Assembly: GCF_900547735.1 (NCBI RefSeq)
Contig: NZ_URHZ01000003.1
Location: 1 to 64,000, forward strand
DNA from: an uncultured Clostridium sp.
GTDB taxonomy: Bacteria; Bacillota; Clostridia; Lachnospirales; Lachnospiraceae
DNA: 64,000 bases
Reading direction: 5' to 3'
Part shown: positions 33,000 to 40,299 of the stretch, piece after piece
Layout: each line of letters opens with the position of its first letter
How positions within the stretch are numbered: position 1 is the stretch's first letter
Program-made: the position numbers and the translations under genes
Notes under the pieces: model-generated
Database searches by the model: none
What the model saw: the letters and a program-made list of their open reading frames with translations, nothing else
What the model was told of the DNA's origin: nothing

Positions 33000-34571
33000 C
33001 TAAAAGCTGTGCATGGCCCGGATGGCCGTGTCTCCGCTTGACACTCCGTAGAGCTGGTTATACAGTTTAAAGTCGTCCAGATTAATGAGAAGCAGGGAAA
33101 ACATTGCTTTCTTCTCCGCACATTTTTCATCAAGAATCTCATAAAATGCCCTTCTGTTCAGAATTCCGGTCGTCATATCGGTTCTGGCCTCAATCCTGGC
33201 TTTTTCGTATAATTCGGCGTTTTTAAGGGCCATGGATGCGATGGATTCCACCGATTCCAAAAATGCAATTTCCTCATACCGGTAGTATCTGAAATCCGTT
33301 CCCACTGATTTTGTGCAGAGTGCCAGGAAACCGGCATACTCATCATTGCCCAGCGGCACCAGACAGCCGATCTTCTTTTCCTTCAGTGACCGCTTCTCCT
33401 CTTCGCTTATCTTATAAAAGGCGTTCATGCGCTCCAGTTCCCTGACGGACATGCATCCCGGATGATTTTGAAGATCCGTTACCAGTCTTCCCGAAAACTT
33501 TATCCCTTTCTTAATCTCTCCCGTCCCGCTGTCATAGATATGGTATCCGTCCTCTTTCAGCATACATGCGTATACGCGCTCCGTCGGCGTATTATTGAGA
33601 ATAATTCTGAAAATATGCCCCAGTATTTCGGTCTCATTGAATGACTGTGATACATCAAAGCAAAATTCCCTCAGCTTTTCTGCACGCACCGACTCATCCC
33701 AGACAAACGTCCTGTCGATCACGAATCTGGTAAGCTCATAGATAATAAGCGTCATAAGCACCGATGATGCACTGATTAAAAGCGTCATATTCCCCGCCTG
33801 AGGGAAAAACCGTAAAAGTGTTTCTTCTATCGCCTCAAACCAGGTAAACAGCGCCAGCATCGTCAGCCCGGTAGCCAGAAGATAACAGTTGTTCCTGGAC
33901 AGAAGCAGAGTCAGACGCACCAGATGTTTTCTCCGGAATACCCAGAAAATACAAAGCGCATTCAATATGCCGGACAGGATATCCAGCGGAATTCCTGCGA
34001 ATACGGGAAGACAGATTAAAAGATGTCCCACCAGCATGGCTCCGTATCCGGCAAAAAGCGGAATAAGCTGTTTCTTCACCCTGCGGTCGGCATGGCTTTG
34101 ATAATACAGTCTGAGCGCATCCCCGATTATAAAAAGACAAAGCAGGAAAAGCAAAATAACGGCCGGAGACATCACATAAATAAAGCTCCTCCCTCCATCC
34201 GGTAAAAACTGCACCGTGGGAGCAGGCACAAAACAGCCGGTAGCCGCATTGGAGATGCCGGCCGCCAGTATGACGGCTAACCACAGCCACAAATGCGGCG
34301 GCTTCTCTATCCCAACCAGAACGCTGACACAGTAATAGAATGAATATACCGTGAAAAGAAGGCCGAATACAGAAGCATGATACCAGAATTCATATCCCGG
34401 CCAGGACATAAGACGCATCATTAGAGAGCCTTCCGTCCAGCATGTCATTGCACAAAGTAAAATAATAAATGATTGGATTGCCCTGTTTTTCTTTGCTGCC
34501 AGCAGGGACAGCAATAAGTACAGGTAACATCCCAATGCCGTATACGGCACCCAAATCCAGTTGCCTGTCAT
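33000..34571 (-). CDS. Upstream fragment: 7TM sensor, GAF and first part of GGDEF
   Basis: Starts at ATG 34571 behind AAGGAGC. The N-terminal third has about seven or eight membrane segments of the histidine-kinase 7TM sensor type (WVPYTALGCYLYLLLSLLAA ... ILSGILNALCIFWVFRR), then two more helices, then a GAF-like domain (FCFDVSQSFNETEILGHIFR ... SIASMALKNAELYEKA), then the start of GGDEF (DMTTGILNRRAFYEILDEKC, NLDDFKLYNQLYG) before the premature stop. Confidence 0.7.
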   Translation of the reverse strand: MTGNWIWVPYTALGCYLYLLLSLLAAKKNRAIQSFIILLCAMTCWTEGSLMMRLMSWPGYEFWYHASVFGLLFTVYSFYYCVSVLVGIEKPPHLWLWLAVILAAGISNAATGCFVPAPTVQFLPDGGRSFIYVMSPAVILLFLLCLFIIGDALRLYYQSHADRRVKKQLIPLFAGYGAMLVGHLLICLPVFAGIPLDILSGILNALCIFWVFRRKHLVRLTLLLSRNNCYLLATGLTMLALFTWFEAIEETLLRFFPQAGNMTLLISASSVLMTLIIYELTRFVIDRTFVWDESVRAEKLREFCFDVSQSFNETEILGHIFRIILNNTPTERVYACMLKEDGYHIYDSGTGEIKKGIKFSGRLVTDLQNHPGCMSVRELERMNAFYKISEEEKRSLKEKKIGCLVPLGNDEYAGFLALCTKSVGTDFRYYRYEEIAFLESVESIASMALKNAELYEKARIEARTDMTTGILNRRAFYEILDEKCAEKKAMFSLLLINLDDFKLYNQLYGVSSGDTAIRAMHSF

Positions 34572-34707
34572 CACGCAGCTCCTTCTTCGACAATTTTCGA
34601 CCCCAGATTTTCCATTATAAATGTAATTTTCCATTTTTTCAATAAAAAACTGGTGAATCCTGGGAAATTGGATTCTGAGAAATGATGAATTGTATCTGAA
34701 AAATACA

Positions 34708-34722
34708 TTGCAAATTTGACAA
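34708..34722 (+). promoter_or_regulatory. Near-palindrome overlapping the MarR gene promoter
   Basis: TTGCAAATTTGACAA is almost symmetric and covers the -35 element, the pattern expected for MarR autorepression. Function is inferred from position. Confidence 0.45.
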
Positions 34723-34745
34723 ACCGGTGTCATTCATATTATACT
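34716..34745 (+). promoter_or_regulatory. Promoter of the MarR-family gene
   Basis: -35 TTGACA (34716-34721), 18-base spacer, -10 TATACT (34740-34745), about 38 bases before the start codon. Confidence 0.8.
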
Positions 34746-34782
34746 TGCAGAAACAGAATCTATAATGTGAGGACAAATTACA

Positions 34783-35289
34783 ATGGATGAGCGATGCAAA
34801 ATTTACCATGAAATGATTGACGAGCTGGATGAATCATATCGCCTGATGCATGAATATGATTCGATGATTCACGATTACGGGACGGCCGTACTCTATCAGG
34901 CGGAATCCAAGATCATTCATCTTGTCGGTGAAAAGCCGGGAGTGACAGCCGTTGAACTGTCTGCGATCCTCAGGAAAACTCCCAGCGCCTGTTCCCAAAT
35001 CCTGCGCAAGCTCCGCCGCAAAGGCTGGATCGAACAGACGAGAAACGTCGATAACAACCGCGAGTATAACTTAAACCTCACCCCGGAAGGCTGGGCCATC
35101 TACGAGGGACATAACCAGTTTGAACAGCGCTGCTATAAGCGCACCTATCACAATCTCGGTTCCTTCAGCGATGAGCAGCTTCAGACCTACGTGGAGATCC
35201 AGAAGAAACTGAACGAAACCTTTATCCAGGATGTCGAAGAGAGCCGTGAGACATCCGCCAATAAAAAACCGGAAAGCAGCCATAACTGA
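34783..35289 (+). CDS. MarR-family transcriptional regulator
   Basis: 168 residues with a winged helix typical of MarR proteins: KIIHLVGEKPGVTAVELSAIL, KTPSACSQILRKLRRKGWIEQ (recognition helix), RNVDNNREYNLNLTPEGWAIYEGH (wing), and flanking dimerisation helices. Transcribed alone, divergently from the 7TM sensor gene and convergent with the HD/kinase gene. Target unknown; a near-palindrome in its own promoter suggests autoregulation. Confidence 0.92.
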   Translation: MDERCKIYHEMIDELDESYRLMHEYDSMIHDYGTAVLYQAESKIIHLVGEKPGVTAVELSAILRKTPSACSQILRKLRRKGWIEQTRNVDNNREYNLNLTPEGWAIYEGHNQFEQRCYKRTYHNLGSFSDEQLQTYVEIQKKLNETFIQDVEESRETSANKKPESSHN

Positions 35290-35308
35290 TGCTGCTTTCC
35301 GGTTTTTT
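35263..35308. terminator. Bidirectional Rho-independent terminator
   Basis: AAAAAACCGGAAAGCAGC (35263-35280) pairs with GCTGCTTTCCGGTTTTTT (35291-35308), an 18-base perfect stem with A/T runs on both sides. The left arm is within the last codons of the MarR gene and the stop codon is in the loop; the minus strand serves the HD/kinase gene. Confidence 0.92.
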
Positions 35309-35337
35309 ACCGCTTCGGCGGCCGCCTTTCATGAAAC

Positions 35338-36486
35338 TCAGACTCCAACGGAATAGATAACCCCGTAACCCTCCGACGGCTCCACCATATCCATCTTTTC
35401 AAGCATCCGGTCAATCACCGCCTCGGGCACGCTTCTGTCCCGCTTCTTATTTCTCCTTAAAAGCTCCTCATACGGAGCCTCCACGTAGACCGTGATTACT
35501 CTGGCGCCGTAATCCTCAAAAAGGCGGCGCAGCTTCTGCCTTGTACTCAGCACGGTATTTGTGGCATCCCATACAAAGGATTCTTTTCTGCGCAGGAATA
35601 CCCTGGCCCTCTTCCGCGCCTCATCGGCCACCGCGCCGGAACCGTCCGCGGGGCTTACTCCCCACTCCTGTCTGATATCATCCAGCGAGATAATGGGAAT
35701 TTCCTTTAGATGCTCCCCGATATAGGTATCCTTTCCCGCGAGGGGCAGACCGGCCATCAGGAAAACGGTAAATTCCGTCTCGTCAAATAGCGGTGTGCCG
35801 CGGCCGATCCGGCTGCTCCCTTCGTCAAAACCGGCATTATAGTATTTAAATCTGGTGTAATCACACGCAAACTCCGGTTTTCCTTCATAGCAGTTAATTT
35901 CCCTGCCGTATTCCCGGAAACACTCCACATTGCAGAGCAGATCCTCCGTATCCTCACAGATCCGGCCCAGGATATCGGCCTTGGACAGCATATAAAGAAG
36001 CGGCAGACGCACGCTCTCGGCAGCCCGGCACAGCCTGGCCTCCGCCCTGTCCCGGTCCCAGAAATGAAGGGGCAGGCCATGATACCGTATCAGCCAGGCA
36101 ATTTCCTCTCTCTCACGGAAGGCCGCCTCATATTGGGAGGCGTATTTTTTATAAATCATCCGCCGGAATATTTTGGAACCCGTGACCGTGTGCTTCGGGG
36201 AGACAAAAACTCCGTTCTCAAGCTTTGTACAAACCGGCTTTCCAATGTCGTGGAACAGGGCGGAGAGATAAAGAATTCCCCGCTCCTCCCTTCCCAGTCC
36301 GGCCCATTCCGGAAGTTCCGTCACAGCCCGGCACACGAGCCTGGTATGTATTTCGGCATTCCCCTCCCCGTGGTAGGCCGGGTTTTGTTCCGCCTCTTTC
36401 ATTGCCTCAAGTTCCGGAAACAGGGTTTTCATCCTGTCGTAATCGTAATCATTTTCCTCCGGGAGGTCAATCAAACGTTTCTTCAT
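35338..36486 (-). CDS. HD phosphohydrolase fused to a P-loop polynucleotide-kinase-like domain
   Basis: 382 residues with two domains. The N-terminal half is an HD domain (EIHTRLVCRAV, LYLSALFHDIGKPVCT, IAWLIRYHGLPLHFW, LSKADILGRICED). The C-terminal half is a P-loop kinase: Walker A MAGLPLAGKDTYI, a later IISLDDIRQEWG, KESFVWDATNTV and a lid-like Arg/Lys region RRNKKRDRSVPEAVIDRMLEK, the pattern of T4 Pnkp-type RNA 5' kinases. Together with the overlapping RNA ligase gene it would make the ends needed for sealing: phosphate removal (HD) and 5' phosphorylation (kinase). This pathway is inference from family knowledge and gene context. Confidence 0.82.
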   Translation of the reverse strand: MKKRLIDLPEENDYDYDRMKTLFPELEAMKEAEQNPAYHGEGNAEIHTRLVCRAVTELPEWAGLGREERGILYLSALFHDIGKPVCTKLENGVFVSPKHTVTGSKIFRRMIYKKYASQYEAAFREREEIAWLIRYHGLPLHFWDRDRAEARLCRAAESVRLPLLYMLSKADILGRICEDTEDLLCNVECFREYGREINCYEGKPEFACDYTRFKYYNAGFDEGSSRIGRGTPLFDETEFTVFLMAGLPLAGKDTYIGEHLKEIPIISLDDIRQEWGVSPADGSGAVADEARKRARVFLRRKESFVWDATNTVLSTRQKLRRLFEDYGARVITVYVEAPYEELLRRNKKRDRSVPEAVIDRMLEKMDMVEPSEGYGVIYSVGV

Positions 36487-37289
36487 CGTTCCCGCACCTC
36501 CTCTGCAAAGAGATCGGCTCCGTCTCTCAGGCCGTTTGGAATAATCGGGCGGTCTGCCCAGTGGGTTTCGGAATCCAGGATGGTATTTAAAAAGGAACTC
36601 CTGACATATTTTAATCGGCCGGTTGTCTCCTCCCCCTCCTCGATTTTAATATAGATTCCCTCCATCAGGTCGCTTGCGTCCGTCTGGCGGGCCGCCAGCT
36701 CAAAAGATAAATTCCTTTTTCCGCACTCTTCCCGCAGTGACGCAAGACAGTCCTCAGACTTGAATGCAGACCTTCCAAGACGTGAGGTAAGCTCCTCCGC
36801 CCTGTCGAGACACCCCTCAAAGAGCACCGGAACCTGTTTAATAAACGGGTAAGGCAAAAGCCGTCTGCGGCGCTCTTTTGTACTGAGGAACACCTTCCTC
36901 TCCTTGTCGTAAATATCAAACTCCATAAAATAGTGGGACAGCCTGTCATAGTACACCGTATGTTTGGCGTAGAGCCACTCCCCGTACATAATATATCTGT
37001 TTCCTAAAAGGCCGTAAAGCTTCTCCTGAAAACAGCCCGCCCATGTTTTAAGAAGGGCAAACTGCCGCTCGCCATATCCTCCGTTCAGGTAATGGCCCCT
37101 GCTCTGCAGGAGCAGTTTCCCATTCCCGTCAAAGGAAATGCCGCAGTTGGCGCCGTCGACTTTCTCTTCCAGCACCACAAAACGTCCCCTGATTTCGGAA
37201 AACGGCACACTGTTTAAATCTTCATCCCCGGCCTGAATCCTCGATCCTTCTATGTGCCGGGTTCTTGGGTATTTTATAATATCTTCCAT
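36483..37289 (-). CDS. RNA ligase (nucleotidyltransferase) family protein
   Basis: 268 residues carrying covalent-ligase motifs in order: motif I EEKVDGANCGI with the predicted AMP-linked Lys, motif Ia-like LLLQSRGHYL, motif III-like RYIMYGEWLYAKHTVYY and FMEFDIYDKE, motif IV EGIYIKIE, and motif V RLKYVRSSFL. It resembles small Rnl2/DRB0094-type RNA ligases rather than DNA ligases, as no OB or zinc domain is present. It overlaps the HD/kinase gene by four bases (ATGA), so the two are coupled. Probable role: repair of cleaved RNA, for example tRNA damaged by a nuclease toxin. Substrate not determinable here. Confidence 0.82.
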   Translation of the reverse strand: MEDIIKYPRTRHIEGSRIQAGDEDLNSVPFSEIRGRFVVLEEKVDGANCGISFDGNGKLLLQSRGHYLNGGYGERQFALLKTWAGCFQEKLYGLLGNRYIMYGEWLYAKHTVYYDRLSHYFMEFDIYDKERKVFLSTKERRRRLLPYPFIKQVPVLFEGCLDRAEELTSRLGRSAFKSEDCLASLREECGKRNLSFELAARQTDASDLMEGIYIKIEEGEETTGRLKYVRSSFLNTILDSETHWADRPIIPNGLRDGADLFAEEVRER

Positions 37290-37370
37290 ATGATATCATC
37301 CTCACTTTCTGAGGTGATACGGATAAGGCGGCTCCCCGGAAATGCCGAGGCACTCCAAAACACCATCAAA

Positions 37371-37403
37371 GAGGCTGCGGGGTATAGAACTCCCCGCAGC
37401 CTC
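37371..37403. terminator. Strong GC hairpin downstream of the lysozyme gene
   Basis: GAGGCTGCGGGG (37371-37382) pairs perfectly with CCCCGCAGCCTC (37392-37403). It lies between the lysozyme gene (ends 37591, minus strand) and the RNA ligase start, followed by only CTTTG on the minus strand, so it may be a moderate terminator. The rest of 37290-37590 has no gene. Confidence 0.6.
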
Positions 37404-37590
37404 TGCACCGAGCCCCATGCCTTATGTATCACAGTTGTCGGGTAACAGCGCGGCAGAAAGGTATACGTTGTAAACCTTCCATCACTTTTACATGATAGAA
37501 GAGATACGCTTCCTTTTGCTGCGGTCCGTTTTACTGCGATACGATTACATGGTTCTCATTCCCTTCTGTTTGATTTATCTATCCTGGCAA

Positions 37591-39441
37591 TCAGTGTCCA
37601 GGTCCCTGTTGTGATGGTGTCTCTTCCGTCTGCTGCGCCGCCTGCTGTGTGGCAGCGTCTGCGCCGTCCGCGGCGATCTGGTTGCAGATTCCGTCGGCTC
37701 CGGCCTGATAGGAAACTCCGTTAAAATCCAGAACCGCATTCACGGCCATGGCTCCGCTCGTCTGGTCAAAGTAATATTTGGCTCCGCCAATATCCTGCCA
37801 GCCCGTCAGCACGGCTCCGCTGTCGCTTAAGTAATACCGGGTTCCGCCGATATCCTGCCAGCCGGTCTGCATGGCCCCGCTGTCGTTCAGATAGTACCGG
37901 GCTCCGCCGATATCCTGCCAGCCCGTCAGCATGGCTCCGCTGTCGTTCAGATAGTACCAGCTTCCGTTTATATTCTGCCAGCCGGTCTTCATAATGCCCG
38001 CTGCATCCATATAATAATACTGGCCGTCCACGGTCTGCCAGCCGGTTAACATCTTTCCGTCGCCGCTTAAGCAGTACCAGTTTCCGTCCGGATTCTGCCA
38101 GCCCGTCTTCATGGCTCCCGAAGGACTGAAATAGTATCTGGCTCCGTCAATATCCTGCCAGCCCGTCTTCATAGTTCCCGAGGCATCCAGATAGTAGCGT
38201 TTGCCTTCCACATCCTGCCAGCCGGTCTGCATCTTTCCTTCGCCGTTCATATAATACCAGGCTCCGTTTACTTCCGCCCAGCCGGTCTGCATCTTTCCTT
38301 CGGCTCCCATATAATAGCGGACTCCGTCCACATCCTGCCAGCCGGTCGTCATCCTGCCCGAATTGTCGAGATAGAATCTGGCTCCGTCTATGTCTCTCCA
38401 GCCCGTCTGCATTCTGCCTTCGCCGTCCAGATAATACCTGGCTCCGCCCACATCTCTCCAGCCGGTTGCCATTGTGCCCGACGGGTCAAAGTAATACCAG
38501 GCTCCGTCCAGGTTCTGCCAGTCCACGGCCATCTTTCCGTTGGAGGCGTCCAGATAGTAGCGCCCCTCCGGGAACGTCATCCAGCCTTTGGCCGGAGTTC
38601 CGTCCGCATTCATATAATAGTGTCCCTGGCCGTCGTTGATCCAGGTGGATTTCTGCATTGTATAATTCTGATAATAGTACGTATTGCCGCCGATTGTCCT
38701 CCATGTGTTGGCGGGAATGAGGCTTGCAAAATCCCTGTAGAGGAAGTTGATGTCCACATTACCATTGACGCCGTTGATGGAGCCGGTGTTGGTGGCCTGC
38801 CACATCGCCGGATTGTCATATGTATACATGACACCGTACCGCGCCACCCACATGTCATAATTGAGAGCCGACATGTCAATCTTGTTCTTGATCCAGTATT
38901 CGTTGGCATAAACCATCGGACGGTACCCCGCCGCCTCAATCTTCCGGCAGAACGCGTTGATTACGGCGCTGACCTCGGACGGTGACAGTGTTCCAAGCGT
39001 GTTGGTGTCCTCGGCGTCGAATACGACCGGATAGGAGATCGGATAGTCTTTAATGATATTTAAAATAAAGTCGGCTTCCTGCTCGGCCATCTCCACCGAT
39101 GTGGCATAGGAATAGAGATAGGCGCCTATACTGATTCCGACGCTGGTCGCTCCCCTTGCATTGATGCTGAAGAAAGGATCCTCTTCCCCTCTGAACCTGG
39201 TCGCAAGCATCGCAAATTTCACATCATCCGCGGCTACCTGGTTCCAGTCTACATTCTGATTCCAGTAAGAAAGATCAATTCCTCTTGCAAGAACGCCATG
39301 GATGGGGGTTCCATCCACCATCTGATACACATTGCCTACCCTGTCCCACTCCTTTGCATAAGCGGTGAATGGCTGTGCGCATACAGAAAGCCCCAGCAGT
39401 CCTGCTATTGTATATGCAGTCAAACGTTTTCCATATTTCAT
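37591..39441 (-). CDS. Secreted GH25 lysozyme with choline-binding-type repeats
   Basis: 616 residues: signal peptide (GKRLTAYTIAGLLGLSVCA ... AYA), a GH25 muramidase domain about 50-240 (GIDLSYWNQNVDWNQV, VVFDAEDTNTLG with the acidic catalytic residues, MWVARYGVMYTYDNPAMWQA), then about 14 repeats of roughly 20 residues of the choline/glucan-binding type (TGWQDIDGARYYLDxSGxM), and a Gln/Ala-rich end. It should cleave peptidoglycan and bind the wall through the repeats. The site AAAGGA lies rather far (13 bases) from ATG 39441. Its likely promoter at 39618-39648 has a 19-base spacer, as do promoters activated by MerR proteins, and a MerR gene lies just upstream. Confidence 0.93.
   Translation of the reverse strand: MKYGKRLTAYTIAGLLGLSVCAQPFTAYAKEWDRVGNVYQMVDGTPIHGVLARGIDLSYWNQNVDWNQVAADDVKFAMLATRFRGEEDPFFSINARGATSVGISIGAYLYSYATSVEMAEQEADFILNIIKDYPISYPVVFDAEDTNTLGTLSPSEVSAVINAFCRKIEAAGYRPMVYANEYWIKNKIDMSALNYDMWVARYGVMYTYDNPAMWQATNTGSINGVNGNVDINFLYRDFASLIPANTWRTIGGNTYYYQNYTMQKSTWINDGQGHYYMNADGTPAKGWMTFPEGRYYLDASNGKMAVDWQNLDGAWYYFDPSGTMATGWRDVGGARYYLDGEGRMQTGWRDIDGARFYLDNSGRMTTGWQDVDGVRYYMGAEGKMQTGWAEVNGAWYYMNGEGKMQTGWQDVEGKRYYLDASGTMKTGWQDIDGARYYFSPSGAMKTGWQNPDGNWYCLSGDGKMLTGWQTVDGQYYYMDAAGIMKTGWQNINGSWYYLNDSGAMLTGWQDIGGARYYLNDSGAMQTGWQDIGGTRYYLSDSGAVLTGWQDIGGAKYYFDQTSGAMAVNAVLDFNGVSYQAGADGICNQIAADGADAATQQAAQQTEETPSQQGPGH
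37741..38560 (-). repeat. 60-base periodic repeat region within the lysozyme gene
   Basis: The motif GCCAGCCCGTC/GCCAGCCGGTC recurs exactly every 60 bases, giving about 14 units of 20 residues. This regular phase with no length change between units points to expansion by unequal crossing over. Confidence 0.9.
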
Positions 39442-39580
39442 AAAGTAAATACATTCCTTTCCGAAGACCTTCCATCACACCGGTGCCTTACCGCTGATAA
39501 TCCACGGGTAAGGGGCAATGAAATTTATCTTCCATCCGTATTTTCAAAGAAAAGCCCGTTTTCTCTGTCTACGTAAAAAG

Positions 39581-39640
39581 CCCCGGAGGGCATCTGGATA
39601 ATAGTTGCTCCGCCAACATTATACCAAATCCCCTCCGGGG
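39581..39640 (-). terminator. Possible terminator of the MerR gene
   Basis: CCCCGGAGGG (39581-39590) pairs with CCCTCCGGGG (39631-39640) across a 40-base loop; on the minus strand the stem is followed by CTTTTTAC. The upstream arm is part of the spacer of the lysozyme promoter, so a transcript starting there cannot form this stem, whereas read-through from merR can. Confidence 0.55.
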
Positions 39641-39648
39641 TAAGTCAA
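39618..39648 (-). promoter_or_regulatory. Promoter with 19-base spacer upstream of the lysozyme gene
   Basis: Minus strand: -35 TTGACT (39643-39648), 19-base spacer, -10 TATAAT (39618-39623). The spacer contains the perfect palindrome CCCCTCCGGGG (39630-39640). Overlong spacers with a central dyad are the hallmark of MerR-activated promoters. Confidence 0.6.
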
Positions 39649-39775
39649 TATAGAAATTGTGAATTTTTCTGACACTTTTCTTACAATAATACCAATATGT
39701 AGCAATCGGCGGCCAAAACGCCCCCTGTCGGAACCGCCGCCGTAAGGCGGAACGGGCCGCGATGCGCTCCTGTTT

Positions 39776-40183
39776 TCAGGCTCCCTTTTTAGTCTCGATC
39801 TCCGCCGGTTTCCTCAGGCTTTCCTCCACCTGCCGGAGCCCCTGCTCATAATGTTCAATCTTGCTGTCCAGCCGTTCCAGGGATACCTTCAGATCCTCCA
39901 TTCTCAAAAGGAGCTGCTCCCTCTGCTCAATGAGGATATTCTTCCGAGCCTCCGCAGTCTCCTCCCCCTGTTCAAACAGGGCCACATACTCGACAAGAGC
40001 CTCGATCTGAACTCCCGCCTTTCTCATACACTTCATAAGCTGGATCCATCCGAGGGAACTCTCGTCATAATCCCTGATTCCGCTCTTTGTGCGCGGCACC
40101 GGAGGAATCAGGCCGATTCGCTCATAATAGCGGAGTGTATCGGCCGATATTTCAAACATTTTACTTACCTCTGCAATCGTCAT
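39776..40183 (-). CDS. MerR-family transcriptional regulator
   Basis: 135 residues: MerR winged helix (MTIAEVSKMFEISADTLRYY, ERIGLIPPVPRTKSGIRDYD), the linking helix region SLGWIQLMKCMRKAGVQIEALVEY, and a long coiled-coil dimerisation helix (EARKNILIEQREQLLLRMEDLKVSLERLDSKIEHYEQ). There is no cysteine pattern for metals, so it belongs to the YfmP/AdhR-like group. ATG 40183 is preferred because of AAAGGAGATGCC. The next gene in the same direction is the lysozyme, whose promoter has a MerR-like 19-base spacer. Confidence 0.9.
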   Translation of the reverse strand: MTIAEVSKMFEISADTLRYYERIGLIPPVPRTKSGIRDYDESSLGWIQLMKCMRKAGVQIEALVEYVALFEQGEETAEARKNILIEQREQLLLRMEDLKVSLERLDSKIEHYEQGLRQVEESLRKPAEIETKKGA

Positions 40184-40299
40184 GGCATCTCCTTTCGCCG
40201 GACTGTCCGGCACACGGCTCTCCGCCTCTTTTGCCGGGCGGACTTGTCATGATTATTGTATACCACGCGGAGCGGGTTTGTAAAGTTTAAGTTCGCTTC

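Larger units (their letters stand above)
32089..34571 (-). pseudogene. Frameshifted 7TM-GAF-GGDEF-HD-GYP signalling gene
   Basis: Two adjacent reading frames reconstruct one protein of about 830 residues. The upstream frame stops at 33000 within the GGDEF domain (after GVSSGDTAIRAM); the downstream frame, open to about 33010, continues it exactly as expected (QLLAEKAGKESQVARYGGKEFAVILPE). A -1 shift near 33010, equal to one lost G in the ATGGCACAG context, joins them. Either the gene is inactivated, or a sequencing error or programmed shift is present. The GGDEF motif is degenerate (GGKEF), while the HD-GYP part looks intact. Confidence 0.75.

Noticed and set aside
32723..33142. Third-frame open reading frame of 139 codons across the GGDEF break
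   Set aside because: Low-complexity shadow; the GGDEF sequence is in the two other frames.
37741..38560. Regularly spaced repeats that might suggest a CRISPR array
   Set aside because: The whole 60-base unit is repeated, not a short repeat with unique spacers, and it translates as wall-binding repeats in the lysozyme frame.
39275..39478. Short overlapping frame starting just upstream of the lysozyme start
   Set aside because: Its start codon lies right after the ribosome site, but the product overlaps the signal peptide frame and is unrelated to any protein pattern.
39442..39617. Possible riboswitch in the lysozyme leader (hairpin CCTTACC/GGTAAGG)
   Set aside because: The conserved cores of c-di-GMP and c-di-AMP riboswitches are not found; only a simple hairpin is visible.
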